A DNA stretch of 64,000 nt from Allodiplogaster sudhausi (Eukaryota > Nematoda > Chromadorea > Rhabditida > Diplogasteridae). Shown one piece after another: positions 37,968 through 54,426 of the stretch. Location of the stretch: assembly GCA_945643635.1 (NCBI GenBank), contig CALZFC010000147.1:1-64000 (forward strand). Reading direction: 5' to 3'. A program made the position numbers and the translations under genes. The notes beneath the pieces are model-generated. The model worked only from the letters and a program-made list of their open reading frames with translations, ran no database searches and was not told where the DNA came from. Within the stretch, counting starts at the first letter, position 1. Each line of letters begins with the position of its first letter.

Positions 37968-39518
37968 CTAGGAGTCGTTGGCGTAGTCAGCGGGGTTCTT
38001 GCGGCCGGCCTTGTGGTTGGCCTTCTTGGCCCAGTCGTACACGAGGTATGCCCCGATGCTCTGCGGCACGTAGTAGAACCAGTTCCTCCACACGTAGTTC
38101 TTGAACACCTGCAATAAAGGTCTTGGCTTCTAAATCTTCGGTGGAAAACAACGGATACACTTGTTTCGAAGGATTAAAATTGAACATAGGCTTAAATAAA
38201 TTTTTCAAACATCAAATGTTAGTGTTAAGATCACCCGTAAAAGCCCAAGCGATCTCATTGGATAAAACCCAGGAGAGTCAACGAAAGTCGTAAGGAAAGT
38301 CGTGGAAGAACACCCCATCCTAGATTATCGCTAGAGTTTTTCCAACAAACACGTGGAAAATAAGTAGATGGCAAGTAATCAAGACATGGAAGGACTATAA
38401 AAGCTAAGGCATGTCACAATACTTATATGCCCGTTAACTCAAGAAAATATTCGGCAGAGTAGAACAATTATAAATCAAGACCAGCACTATCCTATTTTGC
38501 CAACTGGAAAAGGGTGCAAATCAAATTCATTCAGGAAAAAACTAACCCTATATGCAGTCGAGCCCCTATAAACGGTAAAATTTCGGTACTCCTACCCCAA
38601 GGCCCTGAATGTTTTCTAAAAATTATTTTTGCTGAAAGTTTGCCACAAGGGGTTATTTGATGCGAGGAAACCGAATATGAACTTCATTATGCTCAATTTC
38701 GCAGTTTTAGATTGTTAAGCAAGCATCGCTTAATGCTTGCTAGGATTATTCTTGCTATTTGGTTCCCAACTCAATACTTATTACTTGTTGGAAATGGTAT
38801 AATAAACAGCCAATTTCTCCTGAGCATTCTTGAAATAGCGAAATCGATCAAAATTAATGTCATATTATGTTTCCTGGCCTCAAATATCCCCCGAGTTGAG
38901 CTTTTAGCTTATTTGGAGCAAATTTGTCACTTAACGTAATCCAACCGTAAAAAAAGAAAACGACGAAATTGAGCAAAAAGAAATACAAATTCGGTTTCCT
39001 CGCATGTGATAGCCCTCCTGGGGGAAGTTTTAGCAAGAAACAATTTTGGAAAAAAAAAATCATGGCTTTGGGGTAGGAGTACCGAAATAGAACCTAAATT
39101 TTTCACTTAGCTAACTAGAAAACTATCGGAAACTCTAATTCCAAAAATTTTGTTTTATTTTTATAAAGAAAAAAGTATTTCTAAACTTTAAATACCCATT
39201 TAAAGATGCATGCTATTAAATGAAGTAAATGTTAATGTTTGATATGTTAACATTAACATGGGTTACTGCAACTAACACACGTAGTTGTCCCCATATCCCG
39301 CCCATCCAACCTTGACGAAAGCCTGGTCGAGAAATCCCGTGAAGGCCTTCTGCTCATTCGGTGACAGCGCGAACCGATACTCTCCGTACATCTAGAAAAG
39401 ATTCTCCTCATTCGATTGCACAGCAGCCACCCCTCAAGAGGCACAGCCAGAAATGGCAACTCCTGACCTTGCCAAGGTTGCCGAAATGCTTGCCGAGCCG
39501 GCCGACGGAGGAGTGCAT
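37968..39518 (-). CDS. UQCRQ: Cytochrome bc1 complex subunit 8 (UQCRQ/QCR8)
   Basis: This is the small single-pass subunit 8 of mitochondrial complex III, about 90 residues as in other animals. Exons: 39468-39518 (starts MHSSVGRLGKHFGNLGK), 39311-39391 (MYGEYRFALSPNEQKAF) and 37968-38108. The last exon has the membrane segment YVPQSIGAYLVYDWA and the family's ending KNPADYAND. The FGNLGK, SP-EQ-A and KNPA-YEND-like blocks match animal UQCRQ in order and spacing. The second intron, about 1.2 kb, is far longer than the first and holds a fold-back element. A TTGGTCTAG acceptor lies 16 bases before the ATG. NDUFA7 lies 176 bases upstream on the same strand, so the two may be co-transcribed. Confidence 0.93.
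38580..39088. mobile_element. Fold-back element (MITE-like) in a UQCRQ intron
   Basis: The ends are a perfect 20-base inverted pair: TTTCGGTACTCCTACCCCAA at 38581-38600 and its complement at 39068-39087. Looser inverted similarity continues inward for about 130 bases, sharing GCGAGGAAACCGAAT and GCTCAATTTCG. A third copy of this inner block lies near 38838-38905 in the orientation of the right arm. There is no transposase frame, so it looks like a non-autonomous element. No clear target-site duplication is visible. Confidence 0.8.
39229..39259. repeat. 11-bp inverted repeat in a UQCRQ intron
   Basis: ATGTTAATGTT at 39229-39239 is followed after nine bases by its exact complement AACATTAACAT at 39249-39259. 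It lies about 50 bases before the second exon border of UQCRQ and could form a short hairpin in the pre-mRNA. Confidence 0.7.
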
Positions 39519-39694
39519 GGCGAATCTTCCTGTTCTAGACCAACATTTCACATAGTCGACAGGCATAAAATGATCAGTAGATATCGCAATGACCGTCCAA
39601 TACAGAGCAACACGAATAGAACTAGCTCCCAAATTAAACTTTATCTATAAGCAATTAAACGACATGCTACATGAAGAATTCTACAGTCAGTTGT

Positions 39695-40664
39695 TCATCG
39701 GCGTGGGGTTGCGTACCGGTCAAACTTCTCAAGGTAAGCCAGCTGAAGCATCATAACTCCTCTTATTACAGGTAAAATGTTGAATATCAACGCGCTAATT
39801 TCCAAAATAACCTGAGGATCATTCTTCTGCGTGGCCAGTTCATTCTCAATAGAGCGATTCCACTCAAGACCGAATCCGGGAGTTGGTGACTCAAGGCCGA
39901 AGTTCTCAGTCGGCCCGACACTCACTCCGGCGGCCTTGGCGCTTCTTAACAAACAAGAAAACTTAATACCAACTACTTATTAGTTTTATGGGTAGGATTA
40001 CCCACAAGTGTAAGCTTAGAAACTTGAGCCAAACTGAAATAAGAGAGAATAGTAACTCAATCTTGTCTCCCGTGGAGGTTGCGAAAACGGCACCGGAAGC
40101 GTCAGCGGCGTAAAGGGCAGAAGGAGGAAGAACTTCACGGCGGCCATCTCGATCCTGTTTATTTATACAAGTCGAAGAGTGAAGCATACGTCGTACACTG
40201 CCAAGAGACGAGTAAGAACCTTGTAGTAGTTGCTGGCCAGTTGGTGATGAACCCCGCCGGGAATAGCGGGTGGTCCAGTCGTACGAGCAGTCTGCGTGTT
40301 AGGGAAGCGCAGAGGATTGTGATAGGCAGCCTGCAGGCACGAACTATTTATTACTGCCAAACGATAAAATCTTTGTTCTACTGCATACTAATTACAAACT
40401 AGCGAATAGATGAGACAGAAAAAAGTAACAAATAGGATATGAAAAAACTGTGCCTTTCCGTCCGCTGTGGGAAGACCCGGAGGCGGAGTGATTGGCTGAC
40501 GATCAACTGCAAGGAGCTTGTTGCGCAGCCAGTTCCAGAACGGCGTCTTAACATATGCTTAGCGTAAGTAAAGCTGCCGCAACTTCTCCAGGAACCAGTA
40601 AACGGCAACAGACCTGCGTTCGGTTCTGGACCGCAGCAGACGCGATCTTCTTACCGTAACTCAT
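39695..40664 (-). CDS. NDUFA7: Complex I accessory subunit NDUFA7 (B14.5a)
   Basis: This is a small accessory subunit of mitochondrial NADH dehydrogenase. The start at 40664 gives MSYGKKIASAAVQNR. Later exons give TPFWNWLRNKLLAVDRQPI-TPPPGLP, then HHQLASNYYK and DRDGRREVLPPSALYA. The 'PPP-LP', 'LSNNYY' and 'RDGRRE-VPPS' blocks are diagnostic of NDUFA7. A longer C-terminal extension follows (SAKAAGVSVGPTENFGLE onward). Near 39790 the frame runs through a possible 50-base intron to a stop at 39695, so the last 25 or so residues are uncertain. The second intron appears to use a GC donor at 40453/40454 (AAAG/GCACAG). UQCRQ follows 176 bases downstream on the same strand. Confidence 0.88.
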
Positions 40665-41895
40665 GGTTACGTAGCCTCAATTGCCAGCTCAACCCTGGAA
40701 AGAGAACTAGCTTTAATCGCACACAACACGCACCTGGACGTTTAATGTCTGCATAAAGAAGAACATACAAAGAAAACGCAACGGATTGCATAGAAAGGTG
40801 GGAGACAAACGGACAGACGCAGACACACTTAATTTACAGAGTTCACTTTACAAATAAACGCACAACTTTGTGAAGTAAACTCTGAAATATGAACACACAA
40901 ACAGGAAAAAGCAATGAAAACGTTTCTGAATTATAGCAGCTCTCATTTTAAACTACAAACTACTACTTTCAAATGCATCCTGTTTCAGGATAGCGCGCGA
41001 TATTTTAACGGTCAGTTGCAATGCCTGCTGTGATTGTACGTTTAATTTTAATTTTAATACCAATTCATTCCATTGTGATCTTGGTGTATATGTATGGATT
41101 ACTTAATGAGTTATTTCGGACAGTTCCAATCTCTTTTTATGATTTGCGATAGGGAGACCTTGACGGAAAATAAAAAGAAGGAATAGCCAAATGGATAGAA
41201 GACCGGAAAAAAGAGGCGGAGAGGATAAAATTGAATACATAAAGGGGAAAGAGTTATTGTTAGGCACAAGCATCAGAAAAAGGCTTGCTAGCATTAAAGA
41301 GAATATTTTCACGACAATCACAACACAAATATATTCTTCTAGACTTGCCATCACAGATATGAGTGACTCACTTAAACCGGTTCAATTTATTTTTTTTTGC
41401 CTGGGGGAATGATTTTACAGTGAAATTCGCGTCACAAAGCTCAGTCGGGGTGTGAGGGAAGGTCACAAGTGTGGATATATTGAGGAGTGGAGAGTTCTTG
41501 ACTTTGACTTCCCTTTCTTTAACCTTGCTCTTCGTTCCTGACTCGACGTTTTGGTTTACACTTTTCTTCCAAAACGATTCGCATACTGCCGTCCAAGTAC
41601 ACCATTCTAGCTCATTTCTTCTCGTCCTCTCTGAATCCCTGGCCCTACTTCTTAATATTGGGACAAGTCACATCTTCATTAGCAGTCGCCGATGTGTATC
41701 CTTTAAGCATCCTTCGCTCAATGGTGCAACTTAATAAAGGACCGCTCTGTATTCTCTCAGCCTCATCCCCTGCACCTTCTTTCTCTCTTCTCTCCCTCTC
41801 TGTCTCTCCCTTCTCTCTGTCTCTGTCTCTTTCCTCTCTCTCTCTCTCCTATATTTCTCTCTCTCTCTCTCTCTTCTCTCCCTGTCTGTCTTCTT

Positions 41896-41938
<43 letters not shown>

Positions 41939-42062
41939 CTCTCTCTCTCGCTCTCTCTCTCTTCTCTATTTCTTCTCCCTCTCCTATCTCTCTCTTTCTC
42001 TTTCTCTCTCTTCTCTCTCTCTCCTCTCTCCTATATTTCTCTCTCTCTCTTTTCTCTCTCTC

Positions 42063-42101
<39 letters not shown>

Positions 42102-42600
42102 CTTCTCTCTCTCCGCTTGCCCTCCTCCCCTACAAGGACTGATGGGGGACGGTAGAGGCAGTGGGGGTGGCTGGCTGGTGAGCCCGGCAAGCTCTCTCAC
42201 TCCCACTCCCAGCTTGCTCATCCCCTCCCATATCTGCTCTAGCCGATCTTGGGGGAAAGAGTCTCATCGATGAAGAGAACCTGCGTCTTTGTCCCGAAAC
42301 ACGAACTTTCTCTTTCCACTCCTCTCCCTTCCCTTATCCCCTCAGGCCACTCTCTCTCTCCTCTCTCTCAATCATCTACCCTCATTCTCCTCCCATTCAC
42401 CTACATACCCAGTCACGCCGTTCCGTGTCTTTTCAATTCATTTATCGATTCCCGATTATCCTTATTGCGGGTGATTCTTTTGAGATATCCAAGTCCTCTT
42501 TCCTCTCCACTTCGATAATTGTCTAATCAGCGAGTGCTCCAGTGAACTCGAGTTGCCCAAGCGAGCCGGCAGAGAAAGAGAGAGAGAGAGACGGCGTGAG
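40665..42600. other. Divergent intergenic region with CT-rich block
   Basis: This 1.9-kb spacer lies between the divergently oriented NDUFA7 and GM2A-like genes, so it should hold both promoters. The left part (40665-41700) is AT-rich with no supported gene. The right part holds a long CT-rich microsatellite. Open frames at 41471-41734 and elsewhere are short and domainless. Confidence 0.5.
41770..42112 (+). repeat. Compound CT microsatellite, about 340 bp
   Basis: This is a near-continuous CT-rich tract of (CT)n runs with interspersed TTCTCTCC, CTATATTTCTC and CTGTCT variants. CTCCTATATTTCTCTCTCTCTC occurs twice (near 41846 and 42030), which suggests an internal duplication. It lies upstream of the GM2A-like gene. 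Confidence 0.92.
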
Positions 42601-43245
42601 ATGATCAGCGGGGCAATTCTCCTCGCTCTTTCCACAGTCGTCGTCGCTCAGCAGTCTCCTCTCTCACGTGCTTGGAATGACGCTCTTCCCGGAGTTCGTC
42701 GCTTTCCCTTTTTCGTTCAATTACTCTAGCTCAATCTCTCTCTCTCTATCTCTCTTGCTCTCCCTCTTTCTCCTTCTTTCTCTCTATCGCTCTCTTTGTC
42801 TCTCACTTCTTTTCAACTCTACCTGTACCTCATTCATTCTCACTTCTCTCCAACTCTACCTGTACCTTATTCAATCTCAGTCTCTCTGTTTCTCTCTCTC
42901 TTTTTTCCCACTGTCTAACTATATCACTCCCTCCCATTGTATATGCATGTCTCCTCTTCTACTCTCTCCCACTTCCACTCGCTTCTCACTGCTTATTTAT
43001 TTATATTACTTTCACAACATTTTTTTATCTCTACTCTCGATCTTTTTCACTTTCGTTTTCAAACTTCTCTCCTGGCATAATTTTAGTGCTGGGTAGAGCC
43101 TTGTAACCATAAGCAACCTACAACAAAAAAAGTTGCCATGCATACATATTCACCAAAAATATGCTCTGCCCAATCTTCTACGCCTTCTACTTTAACGCTT
43201 TCAACTCTCTCTAGCCCATCTCTCTCCCTCTCTCTCTCTTTTTCT

Positions 43246-43277
<32 letters not shown>

Positions 43278-44988
43278 ACCCGCCTGCAGCTCTCTTATGC
43301 CCATGTACCTCCTCGGTCGGAAAGCTTCAGCTCCTCCAACCTGATTTAAAATCAGACGCAGCAACACCTCTTTAAACCTTGCAATCCAGTTTCGCTCTTC
43401 CTTTTTTATTGCTTACGTGAGCAATAATGGCACGAGGAGGGAGTTATGTAGAGTCATTTTCTATAACTCAGCTGAGGAAAAGAGTTGTTGAAGTTTAAAA
43501 AAAACCAAGGAGCCGTAGGCTGGCTCGTGCTGAAGAAAATGTATGGGATGATAAGGAGTTTTTTGAGGTGCAACCATTCTGGGAGAAGTACCAGACTGGC
43601 CCCCATGGTGTTGTCATTCGAGGATGGCAATTCAGTAGATGCGCCTCTGAACAGGTGAGAACTTCACTTTCTACGTCTTCTTCGTACTCGTTGTCATAAA
43701 AGATAAGCAATTGGGTATCTCTCAGTTAGAATGAGAATTCCTTTTTCCCTTTCAGTGGACTGACTACGTGGTGAACGTTTCTAATATTGTCATCTGGCCG
43801 GATTACCCCCGCTTCCCCGGCCCGATCTTCTTCAATGTCACGATGGATGTATCCGAGGATCTTCCAACTGACAAAATCGAGATGGATCTTGAGGTCAGTT
43901 GTTTAGCGGTTCTCTCTCTCTCTCTCTATCCCTCTCTCTTTCTCTCTATCTCTCTTTCTCTCTCTCTCTCTCCTCGCAGGTTCGACATGCAGTAACGAAC
44001 AAGCAGGGCAGCAAGGGCTGGCAGGTCATTCCCTGCCAGGGATGGAATATTGTCGATGGCTGTGATGGAGTCGGCTCATGGTTAATTCACCATTCCTCAG
44101 TTCCTTTTTTCTGTCCCTCCATTCCAATTCAATCTCTCCTTTCTTTTCTGTCTTCCTCCCTTTTGTTCTCCCATTGCTTGTGCAGAATGCCCTTCGCTTC
44201 ATTTCTGTCATTCATAAAAGAGAACTATAAAATGTAGAGTCCTGGAGTGCTAACTCGACTCTCATCAATAGACCGTGAAGCAAAGACCTAAACTCTCTCT
44301 CTCTCTCTCTCTCTCTTTCTGCAGCCGTTACTGTGATATGCTGGAGAAGTGCGACGAAGCAGTGAAGGGAGCACACAAATACGTCAACGATCGAAAGGCA
44401 CAAGGTTTCCTGAGGTTCGAACTGATGAGATCTTCAATTCCAACCCATAATGATGATGGAACAGGGAGAACAGACTCTGCCCTCCGCCTAAGGGGCACTG
44501 GACGATGACATTCTCCAAGGTCTTCTCATCCGAAGATCTGCCCAAGTCCTTCTTCGGTCCTCTTCAATCGGTATACTAGCTTTCTTCTTTCCATTCACAG
44601 GCACAAAGTACTACATTGAATTTCCTGAAATACTATCCAACTGCCTCTTTCTTTCTCTACAACGTGGTGCCATCACTTTCCCACATGAGTTGGCTGCATA
44701 AAAGATGCATGGGTTGTCATTTTTCCCACAAACTCTGACATTTGCAACGCAGAACGAGTACTGGCTGACGTTCTCGTTCACGGATGGCAAGGACAAGAAA
44801 CTGGGATGCGCCCGCCTCTGGGTGGACGTCTGCAAGTACCATCTGCAGGTACTGTTCATTCTCGAGTTAAGGAATGAAAGTGGGATGTTCAGGACAAGCA
44901 GCAGAAGTGTCTGCGAGACCCCAATGCGTTCAAGAACTTCATCAACGAGATCAGCAGCCAGGCAGAGCAAATCCGCAACCGAGGATAA
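42601..44988 (+). CDS. GM2-activator-like ML-domain lipid-binding protein
   Basis: This is a secreted or lysosomal protein with an MD-2-related lipid-recognition fold, closest to the GM2 ganglioside activator, which presents glycolipids to hydrolases. The first exon starts at 42601 with a signal peptide (MISGAILLALSTVVVAQ). Core exons are about 43506-43654, 43756-43893, 43980-44080, 44327-44397, 44469-44570, 44753-44848 and 44893-44988. Hallmarks in order are GWQFSRCASEQ, WQVIPCQ, GSCRYCDMLEKC (like GSC-FEHFCDVLD in GM2A), CPPPKGHW and KKLGCARLWVDVC (like GKRLGCIKI in GM2A). Eight or more cysteines suit the disulfide-rich fold. The tail after KYHLQ (DKQQKCLRDPNAFKNFIN) extends beyond vertebrate GM2A. 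The junction at 44397 either uses a GC donor (AAAG/GCACAA) or a GT donor 12 bases earlier. The link from exon 1 to exon 2 across CT-rich sequence is inferred. Confidence 0.82.
43219..43275 (+). repeat. CT microsatellite in the first GM2A-like intron
   Basis: This CT run lies in the long first intron of the GM2A-like gene. Shorter CT runs also sit just before the acceptors of the exons at 43980 and 44327, where they serve as the pyrimidine tract. Confidence 0.9.
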
Positions 44989-45221
44989 CGAGTACTCGAC
45001 TACACTCACCCTCCCTTCTTGTTTTCATAGGAATTCCTCTAAGTTATCTCTGCCAATTGCATATCTCGCGAATATTTGATTCGAGATTCAGCTCAAAACG
45101 GGGCACCCACCTCTCCAGTCTTTCATTGTATTTTGATTTAACACGAATGTTTCTGTGAGACTGAAGTAAAAGGCACTTATTTTTATAGCACCGTAAGTAT
45201 ATAATTTAATTAAATAAATTA

Positions 45222-47571
<2,350 letters not shown>

Positions 47572-48259
47572 GATGAAGAAGGGAGAGTGCCTGACTTGAA
47601 GGGGAAGACGATTAACCTTCAGATGCGGAAGAAAACAGTGAACACGAGTACAGAACACTCGGCAAGACAAGATAGAAGTGAGCTGCATGCAGCAGCTAAC
47701 ATTCGTTCTACAGGTGAGCTAACGCGTACAAAGGTTTCCGTCGTTAGGACGCGCGTCCTAACGACTTGGAAACCTTTGATCTACAAAAGCGCGCGAATGG
47801 CATACTCCGCGCCAAAAACTACTTGCCGTGTTAACTTCAAAATCTTAGAAGATGCCGAATCCACATATTAAATAGCACTTGTTAGGTAGTACTTACGTAC
47901 TATCGTTGGAAAGGGAATACAACCCAATAATTAGACCTCTCACTCACCCAAGGAACCCCTCCTAACGAACTGGAACGCAGCAACGCAAGGGCCGATCAGA
48001 CTTTGCGAAAGATTTCTCGCCCAAAACCGCATCGCTTACCGTTTAAATTTCGCGCCAACCGCATCGCTCGTTTAGCCCCGCCCCAGCCATCGCTGATTGG
48101 TGGATTGCTGTCTTGGCTCCGCCTTTGCTTGGAATGGATTGGTTCTTGTGGAATGGACCTTTCTGAGCAAACGCGCGGGAATGTGCCCTGATATTCCTCC
48201 CTCCCGTTGTTGTTATTGTGAGAAGAAAGTATGTTTTTGCAGTTCCTCCCAGATTAACC
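47572..48259. promoter_or_regulatory. Shared promoter between divergent beta-tubulins
   Basis: The start codons of the two tubulin genes face away from each other across these 688 bases, so both promoters and 5' UTRs must lie here unless either gene has an upstream exon. The sequence has no microsatellite, in contrast to most spacers here. The right half is relatively GC-rich. A long palindrome sits near 47750. No clear TATA box was assigned. Confidence 0.65.
47730..47778. repeat. Long palindrome between the tubulin genes
   Basis: Bases 47740-47765 are a 26-base perfect palindrome with arms GTCGTTAGGACGC and its complement, meeting at GCGC without a spacer. With a two-base bulge (TT near 47767) the arms extend outward as AAAGGTTTCC and GGAAACCTTT, to about 49 bases in all. 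This could be a dimeric protein-binding site, a cruciform, or the remnant of a small inverted-repeat element. Confidence 0.92.
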
Positions 48260-51259
<3,000 letters not shown>

Positions 51260-52727
51260 ACTACTGCCACACACCAATTGATCTCAATTCCGCTTCCTTT
51301 CAACACCTTTGCATCCCTTCTCGTTTCTTTCATCCAGCCTTCGCTTTCTCCGGATCTTTTGATGCGCTACTGAATTCGGCTGTTTCTCGTTTGATTTCCT
51401 AGCATTTTTAAATAGTATTTAAATTCTTGTTCGCGTAATTTTTTTTGCATGAGAAGCTCCGAATTTGGTTACATATTTTAACACGATGATCTGTTTGAAA
51501 GAACAAATGTAGGCTTTTCAGTTTGTTTCTTTTATCGTGCTATGCAAAAGTTGTTGAGCTGGCCTTCTCGTTTTATTTTATTTATTTATTAGAGTGGTTG
51601 TCCGGAGTGAAGGGAAGGAGAGAGTTTAGTTGGCGAAGAGTTTGACTGCTCTCCCTCGCGAGAGCAGAGTAGACATGGCTGCTGCAGCCTTGTCCCTCTC
51701 CATCTCCTTCCCTCACTCTCTCCCTCCCTCTCTCGCCTCGTCCCTCTCCATCTCCTTCCCTCACTCTCTCCCTCCCTCTCTCACCCTCTCCGATTCCCAG
51801 ACACGGCATTCGCTCCTCATGAACAAGATGCTTTTGTTGTGAGCTTTTGCGAGTATTCTCTTATAAAGGTTTTGATACGGCTTAAAATGGATCAAACAGT
51901 ACATAAAAGGAGGCCGTTGGAGGTGACGAAAGCGGATGCTTACATTCTGAGGGGACGGAAGACCCTTGGGAACAAGGATAGTGGGGCTGACAGATGGTGT
52001 ATTTTTTTTATGTTTTTCAAGAGCGTTAATTTAAACTTAAGGTTGGATGTCTGAGAATGAGTATTGAATTGTCAAGTGATCGCTGCGGGAGAGAATGATG
52101 GAGCTGCCACACGGGAAAGAACACGAACATCTTCTCAAGTGGATATTCTTTCTCTTTTCCTTTGCGGAGATGAAGCACAATCTCATTGTTTGATTGTTTG
52201 ACGCACATGGAAGGGCAGGTGCTGGGATCACAGTAAAGGAAGCCAAGGGGAGGGAAAGTGGAGAAGAGAGTGCACAGGCAGGGAAAGTATCTGCCATATC
52301 GGTTCGCGTCGGCTTGTGGCTGTTGACGCAGCTTGATTTTGAGCATCCGGGAGAATTGTGTGAAAATGAAGAGCGATAGAGGAGGAGGAGCATGGTGAGC
52401 TACACAGAGGGGGGGGGGGAGAGAGACTTCAGACAATTATGATATGGAATGAGAGATAGGAAGCTAGATTATAGAGGAGATAGAGAGAGAGAGAGAGAGA
52501 GAGATAGGGACAGAGAGAGAGAGGGGGGGAGACGGAACAATGGCCGAAGGGCTTGCAGAGGACACTCGCGGAAGAGGCTCACTTGGTGTTCTGTCACATT
52601 AGTGACATACAGATTCCGCCGATTCATTTGGTTGATTTTTAGTTTTTAATGAATGAGAAAGAAAGAAAGAAAGAGAGAGAAATAAAGAGTAGATATTGAT
52701 AAGTAGTATATAGATAGAAGTCCACCG
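51260..52727. other. Spacer between the tubulin and bHLH genes
   Basis: This holds the tubulin 3' UTR and presumably the bHLH promoter. A duplicated CT-rich segment (TCCCTCTCCATCTCCTTCCC appears twice) lies at 51690-51790. A run of G and a GA microsatellite lie at 52408-52535. Several short open frames occur but none has a domain or splice pattern. Confidence 0.5.
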
Positions 52728-54016
52728 ATGGCCTTCATCGCGACTCCGGCCTTCTCTAATCTCTATTCAAGTAATCTCCTCTCTATAGCCCAGATGGCGC
52801 CACAGGTTATCATCTCTTTTTACAGAGATTGAATGCGTGGGAGGGATTCTATTCTCTATTTATGATGACACTTCTCAATCTCTCTATGGTTATCAGGCCG
52901 TGGCCGCGCTATCCGTCGTATCCGAACCGTCAGAGTCCGAATCCAGGACTTCTTCCTCTGTTTATCACAACCAAACAGCTAGAAGCAGTGATGGTCAGTT
53001 TTTACTTTTCACGCACTACTTCGTAACAATATTCGTACTATGGAGGTAGTCCGGCCGCTAAACAAAAGAAGCTTCTGGACCCGTTCGACCCGGATGCCAG
53101 TGTCCCCCTTCCACATCAACTCGAGGACCAGTTTGGGTTGGCACTTTCTTTTTTGCAGAGTGTTTAAGAATGGAACCCATATAATACAATATTTTCCTCA
53201 AACCCCTACCCACCTCAAAAAACTTATTAAAAATAGTGAAACTCCCTCTAATGGAACAACACACTTTTGTTGTACACGCTTGTAAGGAGACACTCCTGAT
53301 GAGGAAGAGAGATGAAGAAATTGTGCGGTTGCATCTTCCATTGCTGATTCCAATTTTCACTGTTTTGTGTAATTTGAAATGAAGTTTGATGATATGAACA
53401 TATAATAGATTATCGGCGAAGGCCTTACTAATACTATATTTGTATTTATGTACATATGTACATACATAAATAGTTGCTTTATTCTTGAATTTTAGCCCGT
53501 TCACAACTTCAGTGTGGAAAAGGAATGAGCGAGAACGGTACCGAGTTCGTTGTGTAAATGATGGATACGAACGACTGAGAAGACATCTGCCACTGGCTGA
53601 TGGGTCAGTTTGAAAGAATTGGAAGGAAACATTGAGAGAGACTTAGACTAAGAATGATAATGGAGAGAGAGAGGGAGAGAAGAGAGATAGAAAGAGAGAG
53701 AGAGAGAGAGAGAGAGGTAGATGAAGAGAGAAAGAACGGCTTGAGGGAGAAGCGAATCTCGAAAGTGGACACTCTCCGCTTGGCAGTCCGCTACATACGC
53801 CACTTGGATGCAGTTCTTACTCAGCCGCAGCATCTTCTTCAATGCAGGTTTCTATTATACACATTATCATTGGCTCGCTTTATTTGACTACAACACCACA
53901 TATTTTCTCATTTTAGTTGTTTTGATCGCTTTTGTGAGGAGAGCGAAGGGAATGTGAGCGTGATGCTCCGTGACGGAGTGGATCGAATTCGACACAACTC
54001 TCTCTCTTCTTCCTGA
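52728..54016 (+). CDS. Achaete-scute family bHLH transcription factor
   Basis: This encodes a DNA-binding bHLH factor. Six exons join in frame: 52728-52770, 52826-52993, 53046-53130, 53496-53603, 53746-53847, 53917-54016. The N-terminus (MAFIATPAFSNLYS) is Ser/Tyr-rich. The basic region and first helix are RNERERYRVRCVNDGYERLR. After RHLPLADG the second helix is KRISKVDTLRLAVRYIRHL. The RVRCVN-GY--LR-HLP signature points to the ASCL3/4/5 branch of achaete-scute; the worm family member HLH-6 acts in pharyngeal glands, but orthology is not shown. A short tail ends HNSLSSS. The Glu of the basic region that contacts the E-box (RNER) is present. The intron before 53746 is purine-rich on the sense strand. 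Confidence 0.9.
53659..53720 (+). repeat. GA microsatellite inside a bHLH intron
   Basis: A run of GAGAGA with short interruptions fills most of the 142-base intron between the exons ending at 53603 and starting at 53746. It lies on the sense strand, where a pyrimidine tract would normally be expected. Confidence 0.9.
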
Positions 54017-54426
54017 ATGCTTCTCTTTCACTCATTCTTCCATCTTTCTTCCAGTTCCTTCTGCTCAGAGTCTTCTCTCTAACTTTACATATGTTTGTAT
54101 GGTCACAATGATAATTATTTGAGTATTATGTGAGCTATGCAGGGTTCGATCTTATTTCGGGATATTTAAATGTGCAAGATACATATTATATTTTTGATGT
54201 GTACACACATAAATGTACATGACACACGCAACTTCTATCGACTGTCTCTGCCAACACGGAGTTCTTGATAAGACAGAGAGAAAACACACATCAGTTGGTC
54301 GGAAAAGTCTCCTTTAGTCAAGCATAATTATTGAAACAATCAACGGCGTCTTGGAAATAATGTTTTCTTATTGTTATCAGAGCTATAAAATACAAAACAA
54401 TGCAATAATGAAATATGAGCGAAAGA
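54017..54426. other. Convergent spacer, no gene
   Basis: This AT-rich gap lies between the bHLH stop (plus) and the small membrane protein stop (minus), so it holds two 3' UTRs. No coding potential, RNA gene or repeat was seen. Confidence 0.6.

Noticed and set aside
41763..42221. 152-residue Arg/Glu-rich minus-strand frame
   Set aside because: It is the complement of a CT microsatellite. RERERE-type products recur at every such tract in the window.
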